The position numbers were made by a program, and so were the translations under genes. From the NCBI GenBank assembly GCA_900547415.1, contig URGS01000010.1, positions 1 to 62,148 of the forward strand: 62,148 nt of DNA, in the 5' to 3' direction. Shown piece after piece: positions 51,001 through 58,037 of the stretch (positions are counted from its first letter, which is position 1; every line of letters begins with the position of its first letter). Origin of the DNA: an uncultured Phascolarctobacterium sp. Its GTDB lineage: Bacteria; Bacillota; Negativicutes; Acidaminococcales; Acidaminococcaceae. The notes under the pieces are model-generated. The model was not told the DNA's origin. It searched no databases and saw nothing but the letters and a program-made list of their open reading frames with translations.

Positions 51001-51536
51001 TTTACTCCAACACCGGCGGTCAATCCTCCAAATCTACTCCTACTGCTGCTATTGCTAAATTTGCTGCCAGCGGCAAAAAGACCAAGAAGAAAGATCTTGG
51101 TATGATGGCTATGAGCTATGGCTATGTATACGTAGCACAAGTTGCTATGGGCGCAGACAAGAACCAAACTCTGAAGGCTATTGCAGAAGCAGAAGCATAT
51201 GATGGTCCGTCCCTGATTATTGCTTACGCACCCTGCATCAACCACGGCCTGAAGGTTGGTATGGGCTGCAGCCAGCTGGAAGAAAAACGTGCTGTTGATT
51301 GCGGCTATTGGGCAACCTATCGTTACAATCCTGAGCTGAAGGAAGAGGGCAAGAATCCGTTCATTCTGGATTCCAAAGAGCCTACTGCTGACTTCCGTGA
51401 ATTCCTCATGGGTGAGGTTCGCTTTAGCTCCCTGCAGAAGCTGTTCCCGGATACTGCCGAAGCACTGTTCGAGAAAACAGAAAAAGACGCTAAGGATCGC
51501 TTAGACGGCTACAAAAAGCTGGCAGGAAAAGAATAA
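48021..51536 (+). CDS. nifJ: pyruvate:ferredoxin (flavodoxin) oxidoreductase, single chain
   Basis: 1171 residues, the usual length of homodimeric PFOR. It oxidises pyruvate to acetyl-CoA and CO2 with reduction of ferredoxin. In order: the N-terminal pyrimidine-binding part with YPITPSSPMAEVVDEW (about 30), the gamma-like domain, two 4Fe-4S sites in CIQCNQCAFVCPHAAI (about 690) and CTGCGNCAQVCPAPKAKAL (about 745), the proximal cluster CAGCGETPYAKL (about 811), and the TPP-binding GGDGWAYDIGYGG region (about 975) with VYSNTGGQSSKS. Codon choice is strongly biased, as in highly expressed genes. Terminated at 51568. Confidence 0.98.
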   Translation: MVKMKTMDGNTAAAYISYAFTDVAAIYPITPSSPMAEVVDEWSAQGKKNIFGQSVKLLEMQSEAGASGAVHGSLQSGALTTTYTASQGLLLMIPNMYKMAGELLPAVFHVSARALATSSLSIFGDHQDVMAARQTGFALLAEGSVQEVMDLAGVAHLSAIKGRVPFLNFFDGFRTSHEIQKIEVLEYDELAKMLDMDAVNAFRKRGLNPDNPVIRGTAQNPDIYFQTREAVNSYYDALPEIVEDYMGQISKLTGREYHLFNYYGAEDAEDMIIVMGSASETVRTVVEKLNAEGRKVGVLCVHLYRPFSVKHFMGAIPASVKRIAVLDRTKEPGSFGEPLYLDVRAAFYASDRNPLIIGGRYGLGSKDLLPGDIVAVFDNLASAEPKNNFTISIVDDVTNTSLASVAGVDVTPAGTKGCKFWGLGSDGTVGANKSAIKIIGDHTDMYAQGYFSYDSKKSGGVTVSHLRFGHTPIMAPYLINAADFVAVHNQSYVQKYDVVAGLKKGGTLLLNCNWSAADLDAQLPGYMKRYVAQNDVKLYVIDAVKIAQEIGLGGRINMIMQSAFFKLADIIPLADAIAYLKEAVEHSYGMKGQNIVDMNNAAIDAGVEAIVEVEVPAAWAEAQDTAAAEAATGNEFVDKLLVPMNRLEGDSLPVSAFADYADGTFPSGTSAFEKRGIAINVPEWQIDSCIQCNQCAFVCPHAAIRPVLMTDEEAAKAPETLKSKPAIGAKGLNFAISISPLDCTGCGNCAQVCPAPKAKALVMKPLESQVAKTADWDYAMKEVAPKANPMNKKTIKGVQFEQPLLEFSGACAGCGETPYAKLVTQLVGDRMMIANATGCTSIWGASAPSMPYTKNCKGHGPSWANSLFEDNAEYGLGMFLGVKQSRERVAEMAKEILTAEIPEDLRAALADWLDNMMVSDGTRERAEALTAVLEKYKGQCDKCAAMYEEKQYFVKRSHWIFGGDGWAYDIGYGGLDHVLASGENVNVMVFDTEVYSNTGGQSSKSTPTAAIAKFAASGKKTKKKDLGMMAMSYGYVYVAQVAMGADKNQTLKAIAEAEAYDGPSLIIAYAPCINHGLKVGMGCSQLEEKRAVDCGYWATYRYNPELKEEGKNPFILDSKEPTADFREFLMGEVRFSSLQKLFPDTAEALFEKTEKDAKDRLDGYKKLAGKE

Positions 51537-51567
51537 TTAAAAATTGAGCTCTTGGCTTAAATAAGTA

Positions 51568-51605
51568 AAGCCCACGGATTACTTTATGTAGTCTGTGGGC
51601 TTTTT
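51568..51605 (+). terminator. terminator of the PFOR gene
   Basis: AAGCCCAC (51568-51575) pairs with GTGGGCTT (51595-51602), with additional inner pairs and five T residues. Confidence 0.85.
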
Positions 51606-51620
51606 ATGCTCTTTAAAACG

Positions 51621-51674
51621 AAAAAAGCGATACCCTATCTGTGCAGGAGATGCAGTGCAGATAGGATATCGCTT
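51621..51674 (-). terminator. terminator of the thioredoxin gene
   Basis: A long stem, AAGCGATA and CCTATCTG with their complements CAGATAGG and TATCGCTT. On the minus strand it is followed by TTTTTT. It lies between convergent nifJ and trxA and shares the gap with the PFOR terminator. Confidence 0.85.
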
Positions 51675-51697
51675 ATATATTTATTTGTTTATAGGGC

Positions 51698-52003
51698 TTA
51701 TTTGCAGAGCTCGGTCAGACCGTTTTTGTCGCGGAGACCAACAGCAGTTTTAGCAACGATGCCATCCTTGAATACCAGCAGGCTGGGAATACTCATGATA
51801 TTGTATTTTTGAGCCAGCTCCGGATTGTCGTCTACATTAACTTTTACAACCTTAACGTCAGTTGCAGTTTTAGCGAAGTCCTCCAGAATGGGCGCCTGCA
51901 TACGGCAGGGACCGCACCAGGGAGCCCAGAAGTCTACTAATACAGTGGTTTTTGCCTCCAGTACCTCTTGTTGGAAGTTTTGTTGAGTAATTTCTAATGC
52001 CAT
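51698..52003 (-). CDS. trxA: thioredoxin
   Basis: 101 residues. The active site FWAPWCGPCRMQAPI (C-G-P-C) and the cis-Pro segment SIPSLLVFKDG are present. The start at 52003 is chosen since the upstream ATG at 52015 overlaps the AAAGGA site. A thioredoxin-reductase-like gene lies 81 bases upstream in the same direction, so the pair forms a thioredoxin system. Confidence 0.96.
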   Translation of the reverse strand: MALEITQQNFQQEVLEAKTTVLVDFWAPWCGPCRMQAPILEDFAKTATDVKVVKVNVDDNPELAQKYNIMSIPSLLVFKDGIVAKTAVGLRDKNGLTELCK

Positions 52004-52083
52004 AATTTTACACATCCTTTTCTTAATTATCTTGTAATTGATGCCCTAGGGGCTTAATTATTTATATTTTCAGCAGCTGAGTC

Positions 52084-52941
52084 TTAGCTCTGACTGCGGA
52101 TAAACCTTACTGCGCTCATGCCTGCTTTGGCACCGTCATGGACTGCCTTGGCTATCTGCAGCAACCCGCCTGTGCAGTCGCCGGCAGCAAAGAGTCCGGG
52201 AACATTTGTAGCACCGTTTTCGTCAATCTGGATATAGCGTCCATTGATTTGTGCGCCTAGCTTGCGGGCTATGTCGCTGCTGTCTGCAGTGCCCAAGGCG
52301 ATGAAAAGACCATCTACGTCCAGCTTGGTGCCATCGTAGAAGCTGATGCTGCTCAGCTTTTCCTCACCATTGATTTCTGCTAAGGGGATATCAATTACCT
52401 CGAAGCCAGCTGCTGCCAGATGACTTCCGTCCTGACCATGGGTCAGAATAGTTACGGTTTCAGCCAGCTGCTTTAAGTATTCTGCCTCGTGCAGTGCATA
52501 GGCTCCTGCACCTAGGACAGCAACCTTTTTCTTGCGGAAGAAGAAGCCGTCGCAGACTGCACAATAGCTGATGCCTTTGCCCTCCAGTTCTGTCAGACCG
52601 GGAATTTTTAGAGTAATATTTTTAGTTCCGGTTGCTAGAATAAGGGCCTGGCCTTCAAGAACAGCACCGCTTTTCAGACTTACAGCGTAGTGTCCCAGAT
52701 ATTCTACGCCTACAACCTCATCATGTATGATTGCTGCTCCTAATCTGGCTGCGTGTTCCAGTCCCTGCTGATGCAGCTCTGCACCGCTCATGGATACGCC
52801 GTAGTAGTTATCTATACGGTGTGCCTTGGCCAGAGCTCCAGGACCATTTTCAATAAGCGTTACCTTGAGTCCTGCGCGTGCTCCGTATAAGGCTGCAGAT
52901 ACACCTGCAGGACCGCCGCCAATAATGATTAGCTGCTCCAT
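52084..52941 (-). CDS. thioredoxin reductase-like flavoprotein
   Basis: 285 residues. The start at 52941 follows GGAGGTGA; the frame is open 41 codons further upstream but without a ribosome site. FAD site LIIIGGGPAGVSAALYGARAG, redox pair YCAVCDGFFF (C-A-V-C), second Rossmann site VAVLGAGAYALHEAEYL and GLFAAGDCTGGLLQIAKAV. It is shorter than classical TrxB (about 310), and the NAD(P)-binding motif has G-A-G-A-Y-A in place of G-G-G-x-x-A. It may therefore accept electrons from ferredoxin, as some anaerobe thioredoxin reductases do; this is inference. Preceded by a CRP/FNR-like site. Confidence 0.85.
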   Translation of the reverse strand: MEQLIIIGGGPAGVSAALYGARAGLKVTLIENGPGALAKAHRIDNYYGVSMSGAELHQQGLEHAARLGAAIIHDEVVGVEYLGHYAVSLKSGAVLEGQALILATGTKNITLKIPGLTELEGKGISYCAVCDGFFFRKKKVAVLGAGAYALHEAEYLKQLAETVTILTHGQDGSHLAAAGFEVIDIPLAEINGEEKLSSISFYDGTKLDVDGLFIALGTADSSDIARKLGAQINGRYIQIDENGATNVPGLFAAGDCTGGLLQIAKAVHDGAKAGMSAVRFIRSQS

Positions 52942-52980
52942 AGGCTCACCTCCTGTGTTTTTTATCCTTGCTATGGTTAT

Positions 52981-52986
52981 ATTATA
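52981..52986 (-). promoter_or_regulatory. -10 box of the thioredoxin reductase-like gene
   Basis: TATAAT on the minus strand, about 40 bases before the start codon. No clear -35 hexamer is seen; an activator site is centred about 32 bases further upstream. Confidence 0.55.
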
Positions 52987-53006
52987 TACCAAGTAGAGCA
53001 TAGTTG

Positions 53007-53025
53007 TATGTGATGTTGTCACATA
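53007..53025. promoter_or_regulatory. CRP/FNR-type palindrome
   Basis: TATGTGA and TCACATA are perfect inverted arms around TGTTG. The core TGTGA-N5-TCACA differs from the classical spacing of 6 by one base. Its centre (53016) lies 32-33 bases upstream of the centre of the -10 box at 52981-52986, i.e. close to position -41.5 from the expected start of transcription, the class II activator position for CRP/FNR-family regulators. Confidence 0.5.
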
Positions 53026-53092
53026 AGCCTGCTGTTTTTCTTTACTAACTATATTATAAGCCAATTCCCACTGATTTTCTGTGACTTTATTA

Positions 53093-53136
53093 CGAAATAA
53101 AAATACCCTCTGTACTTTTGCGGTACAGAGGGCGTA
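53093..53136 (-). terminator. terminator of the MscS-like gene
   Basis: TACCCTCTGTAC pairs with GTACAGAGGGCGTA (one mismatch) and on the minus strand is followed by a T-rich tract. It lies just after the stop of the mechanosensitive channel gene. Confidence 0.85.
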
Positions 53137-53138
53137 TT

Positions 53139-54251
53139 TTACAGTTTAGCTTTTTCTTCCTGAATGGGCATAGCAGGAACAGACTGCTTGGCAGTGTCTG
53201 TCTGCAGTGAATTTTCAAAGTAGACGCTGGTGCTGGGGAAAGCACAGCTGACACCTGCTTGGTCCAACAGATCAAGGACAGCCAGATTGATTCCATTTAA
53301 TACATCAAGATATTTTACGTGGTCCCCTGTACGAGCATAGCAGGTAACGCGGATATCCAGACTGCTGGCACCATAGTTGATAAAGTGTACACGGATTACG
53401 TCAGGATAAATATCAGGATGGTTGCTTAAAAAGTCTTTCAGTCTGCCCGTAAAGTCTTCAATCTGTTCCTTAGTAGAGGAGTAGGTCAGACCAAGGATAA
53501 AATCAATACGACGCTTTTGGCGGGCCGTAAAGTTTGTAATGGGAGTGTTGGAAAGCAGGGAGTTGGGGATGTACACCAGCTCCTGCGGGAAGGTACGTAC
53601 GCAGGTGCTGCGGAAGGAGATTTCTTCTACGACACCTTCTACACCGTTGGCTGTAATCCAGTCGCCAACCTTAAAGGGTTTATCCAAAATAATAACAAGG
53701 CTGCCGAATACGTTGGCCAGAGAGTCCTTGGCTGCAAAGGCAACGGCCAGTGAGCCAATACCAAGGGATGCTACAAAGCCGCTGATGTCATAGTTCCATT
53801 CCTTGGCGATTGCTACAAAGCAGAACACTACAACTACAATATGCAGAATAGTGGATAAGATGTTGCCCAATGCATCCTCTGCTTTAATGCCTGCCTTTTC
53901 CAGCATACGCAGCATAAAGCCATGAGTTGTGTCCGTAATATTGTAGCAGCCCCAAAAGAAGCTGAGGACAATGGTACTGCGCAGAATTTTATCAATAAAT
54001 GCTGCCTGCTGCAGGGCAGGTATAGGTGCTAGGTTAATGGCAACATAAACATTGACTACAGCTAAAAGCACATTAATAGGCTGCTCAAAGGCATTTAATA
54101 TGTCCTCACCTGCTTTAAAGGAAGCCATATCGTTTAAACGGCGCATCATACGGATTATAAAATTCTTGTAAAGATACCTGACTAAGAGGATTAAGCAGGT
54201 AGAGCTTATTGATGGATACCAGGGTTTAAGTATTTCTAAAATTTCGTTCAC
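53139..54251 (-). CDS. MscS family mechanosensitive channel
   Basis: 370 residues with a GTG start after GGGAGGGG. Hydrophobic segments lie at about residues 15-28, 58-75, 88-102, 132-150 and 158-172. The pore-lining helix is GFVASLGIGSLAVAFAAKDSLANVFGSLVII, the MscS signature with small residues, then DKPFKVGDWI and VVEEISFRSTCVRTFPQE. It would release solutes under osmotic downshock in the inner membrane. The C-terminal 30 residues are an extra, low-complexity tail. Monocistronic. Confidence 0.92.
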   Translation of the reverse strand: MNEILEILKPWYPSISSTCLILLVRYLYKNFIIRMMRRLNDMASFKAGEDILNAFEQPINVLLAVVNVYVAINLAPIPALQQAAFIDKILRSTIVLSFFWGCYNITDTTHGFMLRMLEKAGIKAEDALGNILSTILHIVVVVFCFVAIAKEWNYDISGFVASLGIGSLAVAFAAKDSLANVFGSLVIILDKPFKVGDWITANGVEGVVEEISFRSTCVRTFPQELVYIPNSLLSNTPITNFTARQKRRIDFILGLTYSSTKEQIEDFTGRLKDFLSNHPDIYPDVIRVHFINYGASSLDIRVTCYARTGDHVKYLDVLNGINLAVLDLLDQAGVSCAFPSTSVYFENSLQTDTAKQSVPAMPIQEEKAKL

Positions 54252-54416
54252 AATACCCCTCCCAAAAGGTAAAAATTAAAATGTGTACTTATTTTAACAT
54301 TTCTTTGCGTGATAAACAATGATTTTGCAGATATTTCGCAAACAAAGAAGTTAAATAGTGTATGTTTTATTTTATATGTGGTATAATAACTGTAATCAAC
54401 CCAAGGAGGAAAATAT

Positions 54417-54926
54417 ATGGCATCTGCTTTAGAATGGATCATTGCTGCTTTTGTAGCATTTCTTGGTCCCATCCTTACTATTTTCGACCTGCCTGGAAAT
54501 TCATTAATGCTATTGACAGGTCTTGGGTTTGCTTTTTATGATGAAGCCTTATATTTTAATGGGCGTTTACTGTCAGCTATGGTGCTTATTTATGCATTTG
54601 GGGAATGTTGGGAATTTTGTGTTTCACTCTTTGGTATTAAGAGGGAAAAGGTTTCCTGGCTGGCGGTTTTTCTGATAGGCTTAGGCGGCTTTGTTGGTAC
54701 TATTATTGGTACCGGTGCCTTTCCCATATTAGGCTCCTTTATTGGTGGTCTTGTCGGCGCCTTTGTGGCAGCCTTTGTCTACGAATATATGCGTTCAGGT
54801 ATTCGCAGTAATGCCTGGGATTTGGCCGTCAAGGCAGCCAGAGTGCGTTTTCTGGCCCTGATAGGCAAGCTGGCGGCTGGTTTTGCTTTAGCCATTTTGC
54901 TGATAAAAATGGTAATCTCTGTTTAA
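54417..54926 (+). CDS. DUF456 family membrane protein
   Basis: 169 residues, mostly hydrophobic. A short first segment is followed by LTIFDLPGNSLMLLTGLGFAFYD, characteristic of DUF456, and a glycine-rich pair of helices (LIGLGGFVGTIIGTGAFPILGSFIGGLVGAF). The AAGGAGG site is well placed. Function of the family is unknown. It appears to head an operon with the glyoxalase, dehydrogenase and CHAD genes. Confidence 0.8.
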   Translation: MASALEWIIAAFVAFLGPILTIFDLPGNSLMLLTGLGFAFYDEALYFNGRLLSAMVLIYAFGECWEFCVSLFGIKREKVSWLAVFLIGLGGFVGTIIGTGAFPILGSFIGGLVGAFVAAFVYEYMRSGIRSNAWDLAVKAARVRFLALIGKLAAGFALAILLIKMVISV

Positions 54927-54943
54927 TTTAATGAGGTGGAATT

Positions 54944-55315
54944 ATGCAGTTTACATTTGCACATAATAATTTTAATGTTCTTGATCTTGAGAAAAGCCTG
55001 AAATTCTATGAAGAGGCGCTTAATCTTAAGGAAGCACGCCGTATGGAGGCTGAAGATGGCAGCTTTATTTTAGTATATCTGACCGACGGCAAAACTCCCC
55101 ATGAGCTGGAGCTGACCTGGCTCCGCGACCGCAAGGAACCCTATAATTTAGGTGAGAACGAATTTCATCTGGCCTTTGTAGTTGAGGATTACGAGGCTGC
55201 TCATAAAAAGCACAAGGAAATGGGCTGTATCGTTTATGAAAATCCTGCTATGGGTATTTATTTTATTGCAGATCCAGATAATTATTGGCTGGAAGTTATT
55301 CCTGCTAAAAAATAA
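54944..55315 (+). CDS. gloA: glyoxalase I-like VOC protein
   Basis: 123 residues. FNVLDLEKSLKFYEEALNLKEARR, the ELTWL beta-strand, NEFHLAFVVEDYEAAHKK and FIADPDNYWLEVIP are the blocks of glyoxalase I, with metal ligands His/Glu at the usual positions. It likely detoxifies methylglyoxal using a thiol cofactor. It is 17 bases behind the DUF456 gene and 18 bases before the dehydrogenase. Confidence 0.85.
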   Translation: MQFTFAHNNFNVLDLEKSLKFYEEALNLKEARRMEAEDGSFILVYLTDGKTPHELELTWLRDRKEPYNLGENEFHLAFVVEDYEAAHKKHKEMGCIVYENPAMGIYFIADPDNYWLEVIPAKK

Positions 55316-55333
55316 CCTGCAGAGGAATTGGTT

Positions 55334-56308
55334 ATGAAGGCTTTAAAGGATTATACAGTGGTAGCCAGCGGCAAGGTTCGTCAGGCTGCCTTTGATAAAT
55401 TGAATAGTATGGTTAATTTCATCAGCTGGCAGCAGGGGGGACGCATTCCTAAGGAGGAGTTTGCTGCTCGTCTGGCCAAGGCTGATGCTCTTTATTCAAC
55501 AGGTAATATTGTTGTTGATGAAAAGCTGCTGTCCATGGCTCCTAATCTGAAGGTTGTCGCACAGGCATCCGTTGGCTATGACAATATTGACGTCGAGGCC
55601 TGCGCTAAAAGAAGCATTCCTGTGGGACATACTCCTGGAGTGCTGGTTGATGCTGTAGCTGATTTGGCCTATGGTCTGCTTTTGGACAGTGCTCGCCGTA
55701 TTGTGCAGGCTGACGCACATGTAAAAAAGGGACTGTGGGCACAAAGAGTTCCTATTGGTCTGGCGGTGGATTTGGCTGGAAAAACCTTGGGTATTGTTGG
55801 TATGGGTGATATTGGCAGTGCCATTGCCAAAAGAGCTCAGGTCAGCAAAATGAAGGTTGTGTACCATAATCGCCATCAGCGTATGGACGATGCAGAGCTG
55901 GGGGTTACCTATATGTCTGCTTTGGACGAACTTTTGGCTGAGGCTGATTTTGTAGTGGTAGCTGTGACCTTAAATCCTTCTACCAAGCATATGTTTAATA
56001 GGGCTACCTTTGAGAAACTGAAGCAGGGCAGTCGCCTGATAAATATTAGTCGTGGTGCTGTTGTAGATACAGAGGCTCTTTATGAGGCTCTGGAATGCGG
56101 CAAGCTTGCTTATGCTGCTCTTGATGTTACTGATCCAGAGCCGTTGCCTGCTGAGCATAAGCTTTTAACGCTTCATAATATTACTGTAACTCCTCATATT
56201 GCCAGTGCTACTGTGGAAACCCGCGATGCTATGGCAATTTTGACTGCAGATAATATTATCGCTGGTCTGCAGGGGCTGCCGCTTCCGGCGCAGGTCAAGC
56301 TTAAGTGA
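55334..56308 (+). CDS. D-isomer-specific 2-hydroxyacid dehydrogenase
   Basis: 324 residues from ATG 55334 (GAGGAA upstream). VAQASVGYDNIDVEACAKRSIPV (substrate-binding), LAGKTLGIVGMGDIGSAIAKRA (NAD site G-x-G-x-x-G), LINISRGAVVDTEAL (catalytic Arg) and VTPHIASATVETRDAM (catalytic His). It is probably a glyoxylate/hydroxypyruvate reductase or D-glycerate dehydrogenase. Together with the glyoxalase it may handle reactive 2-oxo compounds. The next start overlaps the stop (GTGA). Confidence 0.92.
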   Translation: MKALKDYTVVASGKVRQAAFDKLNSMVNFISWQQGGRIPKEEFAARLAKADALYSTGNIVVDEKLLSMAPNLKVVAQASVGYDNIDVEACAKRSIPVGHTPGVLVDAVADLAYGLLLDSARRIVQADAHVKKGLWAQRVPIGLAVDLAGKTLGIVGMGDIGSAIAKRAQVSKMKVVYHNRHQRMDDAELGVTYMSALDELLAEADFVVVAVTLNPSTKHMFNRATFEKLKQGSRLINISRGAVVDTEALYEALECGKLAYAALDVTDPEPLPAEHKLLTLHNITVTPHIASATVETRDAMAILTADNIIAGLQGLPLPAQVKLK

Positions 56309-57582
56309 AGCAAAGCCTTTGTTTACACGGTGTAGACTTTAAGCATCAAAGCCAGTTCTTTACCTACGTACGCCAGCTTCTTAAGCCTGGCAGTATTAAG
56401 TACAAGGCAAAGGAAAAGCTTTTTGGTCATGATGATATGTATAAATATCGTCAGGCCAGGCTGGAACTTTCTGATAACCATGGGATTAAGGTTAGATGTA
56501 TCTTTGGCGTACTGATAGTAAGTGATAGGGTATATCCCTTAGCAGACGTTATCATGGAGTTCAACGGCAGGGATTTAGAGTCTGCTAGTAGTGTGAAAAC
56601 GCTTGTCAGGAGATTTTTAGCAGGCAAGCAGAGGTTTATACTCGAGGATCCTGATTTAGAGCAACGCATCGCCCAATTACGTGGGAAATATTATTTAGAA
56701 GAACTAGACGCCTATGACCGCAGTACAGCTGCGACTGCGCTTTATTGTCATCTGCCCTGGCAGGTTTTTGCTATCAATAAGCTATGGCAGGAGGTCTTAG
56801 GCTGCCAGGATAAAACGGTCCTGCGTCAGCTGCGGGTAAAGCTGCGGCGGCTGCGCTCTGTCTTGAGTCTGCTGCGTCCGCTGCTGCCAGAAGCAAGGGC
56901 AGAACATTGGAAGCAGCTTTTGAAGCAGAGAGCAGGGGACTTGTCCCTGATTAGAGAATACGATGTGGCACTTTTGATTTGTGCGCGCATTCGTATGTTT
57001 AGAAAGCAGGAGGAGCTATCCTGTCTGGAGCAGCTGCTTTTGGCAGAGCGCAATCAGTCAGCACAGCATCTTGTCAAAGACCTGAAGCTTAATAGGCTTA
57101 CTGGTGAGCTAGCGTGCTTCCTGCTGGATATATATAGCTTAAAGCCGACATCTGAATATAGTAAGCTGAGCCTGAAGGAATTTTTTGTACAGCGCTTTGA
57201 TAATTGGCAGACCAAGATTTTGGCATTGCCTGAAAAATATCCTGATTTTCAGAATATGGAGCAGCTGCATAAAATTCGCATTAAGGTAAAGCGTTTTCGT
57301 TATGCTTTGCAGTGCGTACCTGAGCTGAAGGCCAGCAATGGACTGCTGCGTAGCTTAAAGGCGCTTCAGGACAGTTTGGGTCTGCTCCATGATGATTATA
57401 TAAATGACTGCATGGTAGCAGGTATTTTGGCACAGCAGCCTGACAACGAGCTGCTTCATTATGAGGGCGCTGTTTTCAGCGGCTGGGAGCAGGGCAGAGC
57501 TGATGCTGCCATGGAGGGGCTGGCCTGTCAGTGGGAAACCTTTAGTCAGCAGCTTAAGGAGTGGGCTGAAGATAATTTATAA
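56305..57582 (+). CDS. CHAD domain protein with a partial CYTH-like N-terminus
   Basis: 425 residues with a GTG start overlapping the previous stop. Residues about 30-115 contain KYRQARLELSDNHGIKVRC and ADVIMEFNGRDLESASSVKTLVRRF, reminiscent of the end of a CYTH (triphosphate tunnel) domain. From about 145 the CHAD domain follows, with VLRQLRVKLRRLRSVLSLL and, near residue 325, LHKIRIKVKRFRYALQ, the conserved His-x2-Arg basic helices that bind polyphosphate. It is likely a polyphosphate-binding protein. The CYTH part lacks a visible E-x-E-x-K, so it is probably not catalytic. Confidence 0.78.
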   Translation: MKQSLCLHGVDFKHQSQFFTYVRQLLKPGSIKYKAKEKLFGHDDMYKYRQARLELSDNHGIKVRCIFGVLIVSDRVYPLADVIMEFNGRDLESASSVKTLVRRFLAGKQRFILEDPDLEQRIAQLRGKYYLEELDAYDRSTAATALYCHLPWQVFAINKLWQEVLGCQDKTVLRQLRVKLRRLRSVLSLLRPLLPEARAEHWKQLLKQRAGDLSLIREYDVALLICARIRMFRKQEELSCLEQLLLAERNQSAQHLVKDLKLNRLTGELACFLLDIYSLKPTSEYSKLSLKEFFVQRFDNWQTKILALPEKYPDFQNMEQLHKIRIKVKRFRYALQCVPELKASNGLLRSLKALQDSLGLLHDDYINDCMVAGILAQQPDNELLHYEGAVFSGWEQGRADAAMEGLACQWETFSQQLKEWAEDNL

Positions 57583-57600
57583 TAGGAGATAGCTATTTCA

Positions 57601-57996
57601 ATGAATATAGAATGGGAAAAATTACTGCGCGATTACGGCTTTGAACCCTGGTCTGCAGGGGGAATGCAGGGCTGGTACCGTCACGTTGATTTTGTGAAGG
57701 ACAGTCTGGCAGGTGAAATTGCCCGTTATGGCGTAGATGATTTTATAATAACCAGACACAGCGGCAGGACTTCTGAGCAATGGCTGAAGGATAACTGGCA
57801 GTCTAAGGAGGATGTGATGAAATATCGCTTCCTTTTTCTGGACAGCGAGTTTTCTGATGTAGTTACGAAATCCTACTGGTTGGGCTTAAAAGGCTGGCTG
57901 CAAATTTTACATTACAGGAAAGGAGATAAGGATAAGCGCTTTGAGGATTTAATTTTTTTGGCTGAACAAAGGAGTTCGGTCGAACCACAGGCTTAG
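57601..57996 (+). CDS. hypothetical protein
   Basis: 131 residues, soluble, rich in Trp (about 8) and charged residues. I recognise no domain. Blocks are WEKLLRDYGFEPWSAGGM, GWYRHVDFVKDSLAGEIA, DDFIITRHSGRTSEQWL and SYWLGLKGWLQILHYRKG. GGAGATAG precedes the start. It lies 18 bases behind the CHAD gene and probably belongs to that operon. Confidence 0.6.
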   Translation: MNIEWEKLLRDYGFEPWSAGGMQGWYRHVDFVKDSLAGEIARYGVDDFIITRHSGRTSEQWLKDNWQSKEDVMKYRFLFLDSEFSDVVTKSYWLGLKGWLQILHYRKGDKDKRFEDLIFLAEQRSSVEPQA

Positions 57997-58037
57997 TCGC
58001 AGGCTTGTGTAAATTAGTGTAGGAAGGGGATTTGAGA

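Noticed and set aside
51606..51812. 68-codon plus-strand frame across the trxA terminator and 3' end
   Set aside because: It runs through a terminator and antisense to thioredoxin, with no ribosome site.
53517..53793. Plus-strand frames within the MscS gene
   Set aside because: They are antisense shadows of the conserved pore and beta-domain coding sequence of the channel.
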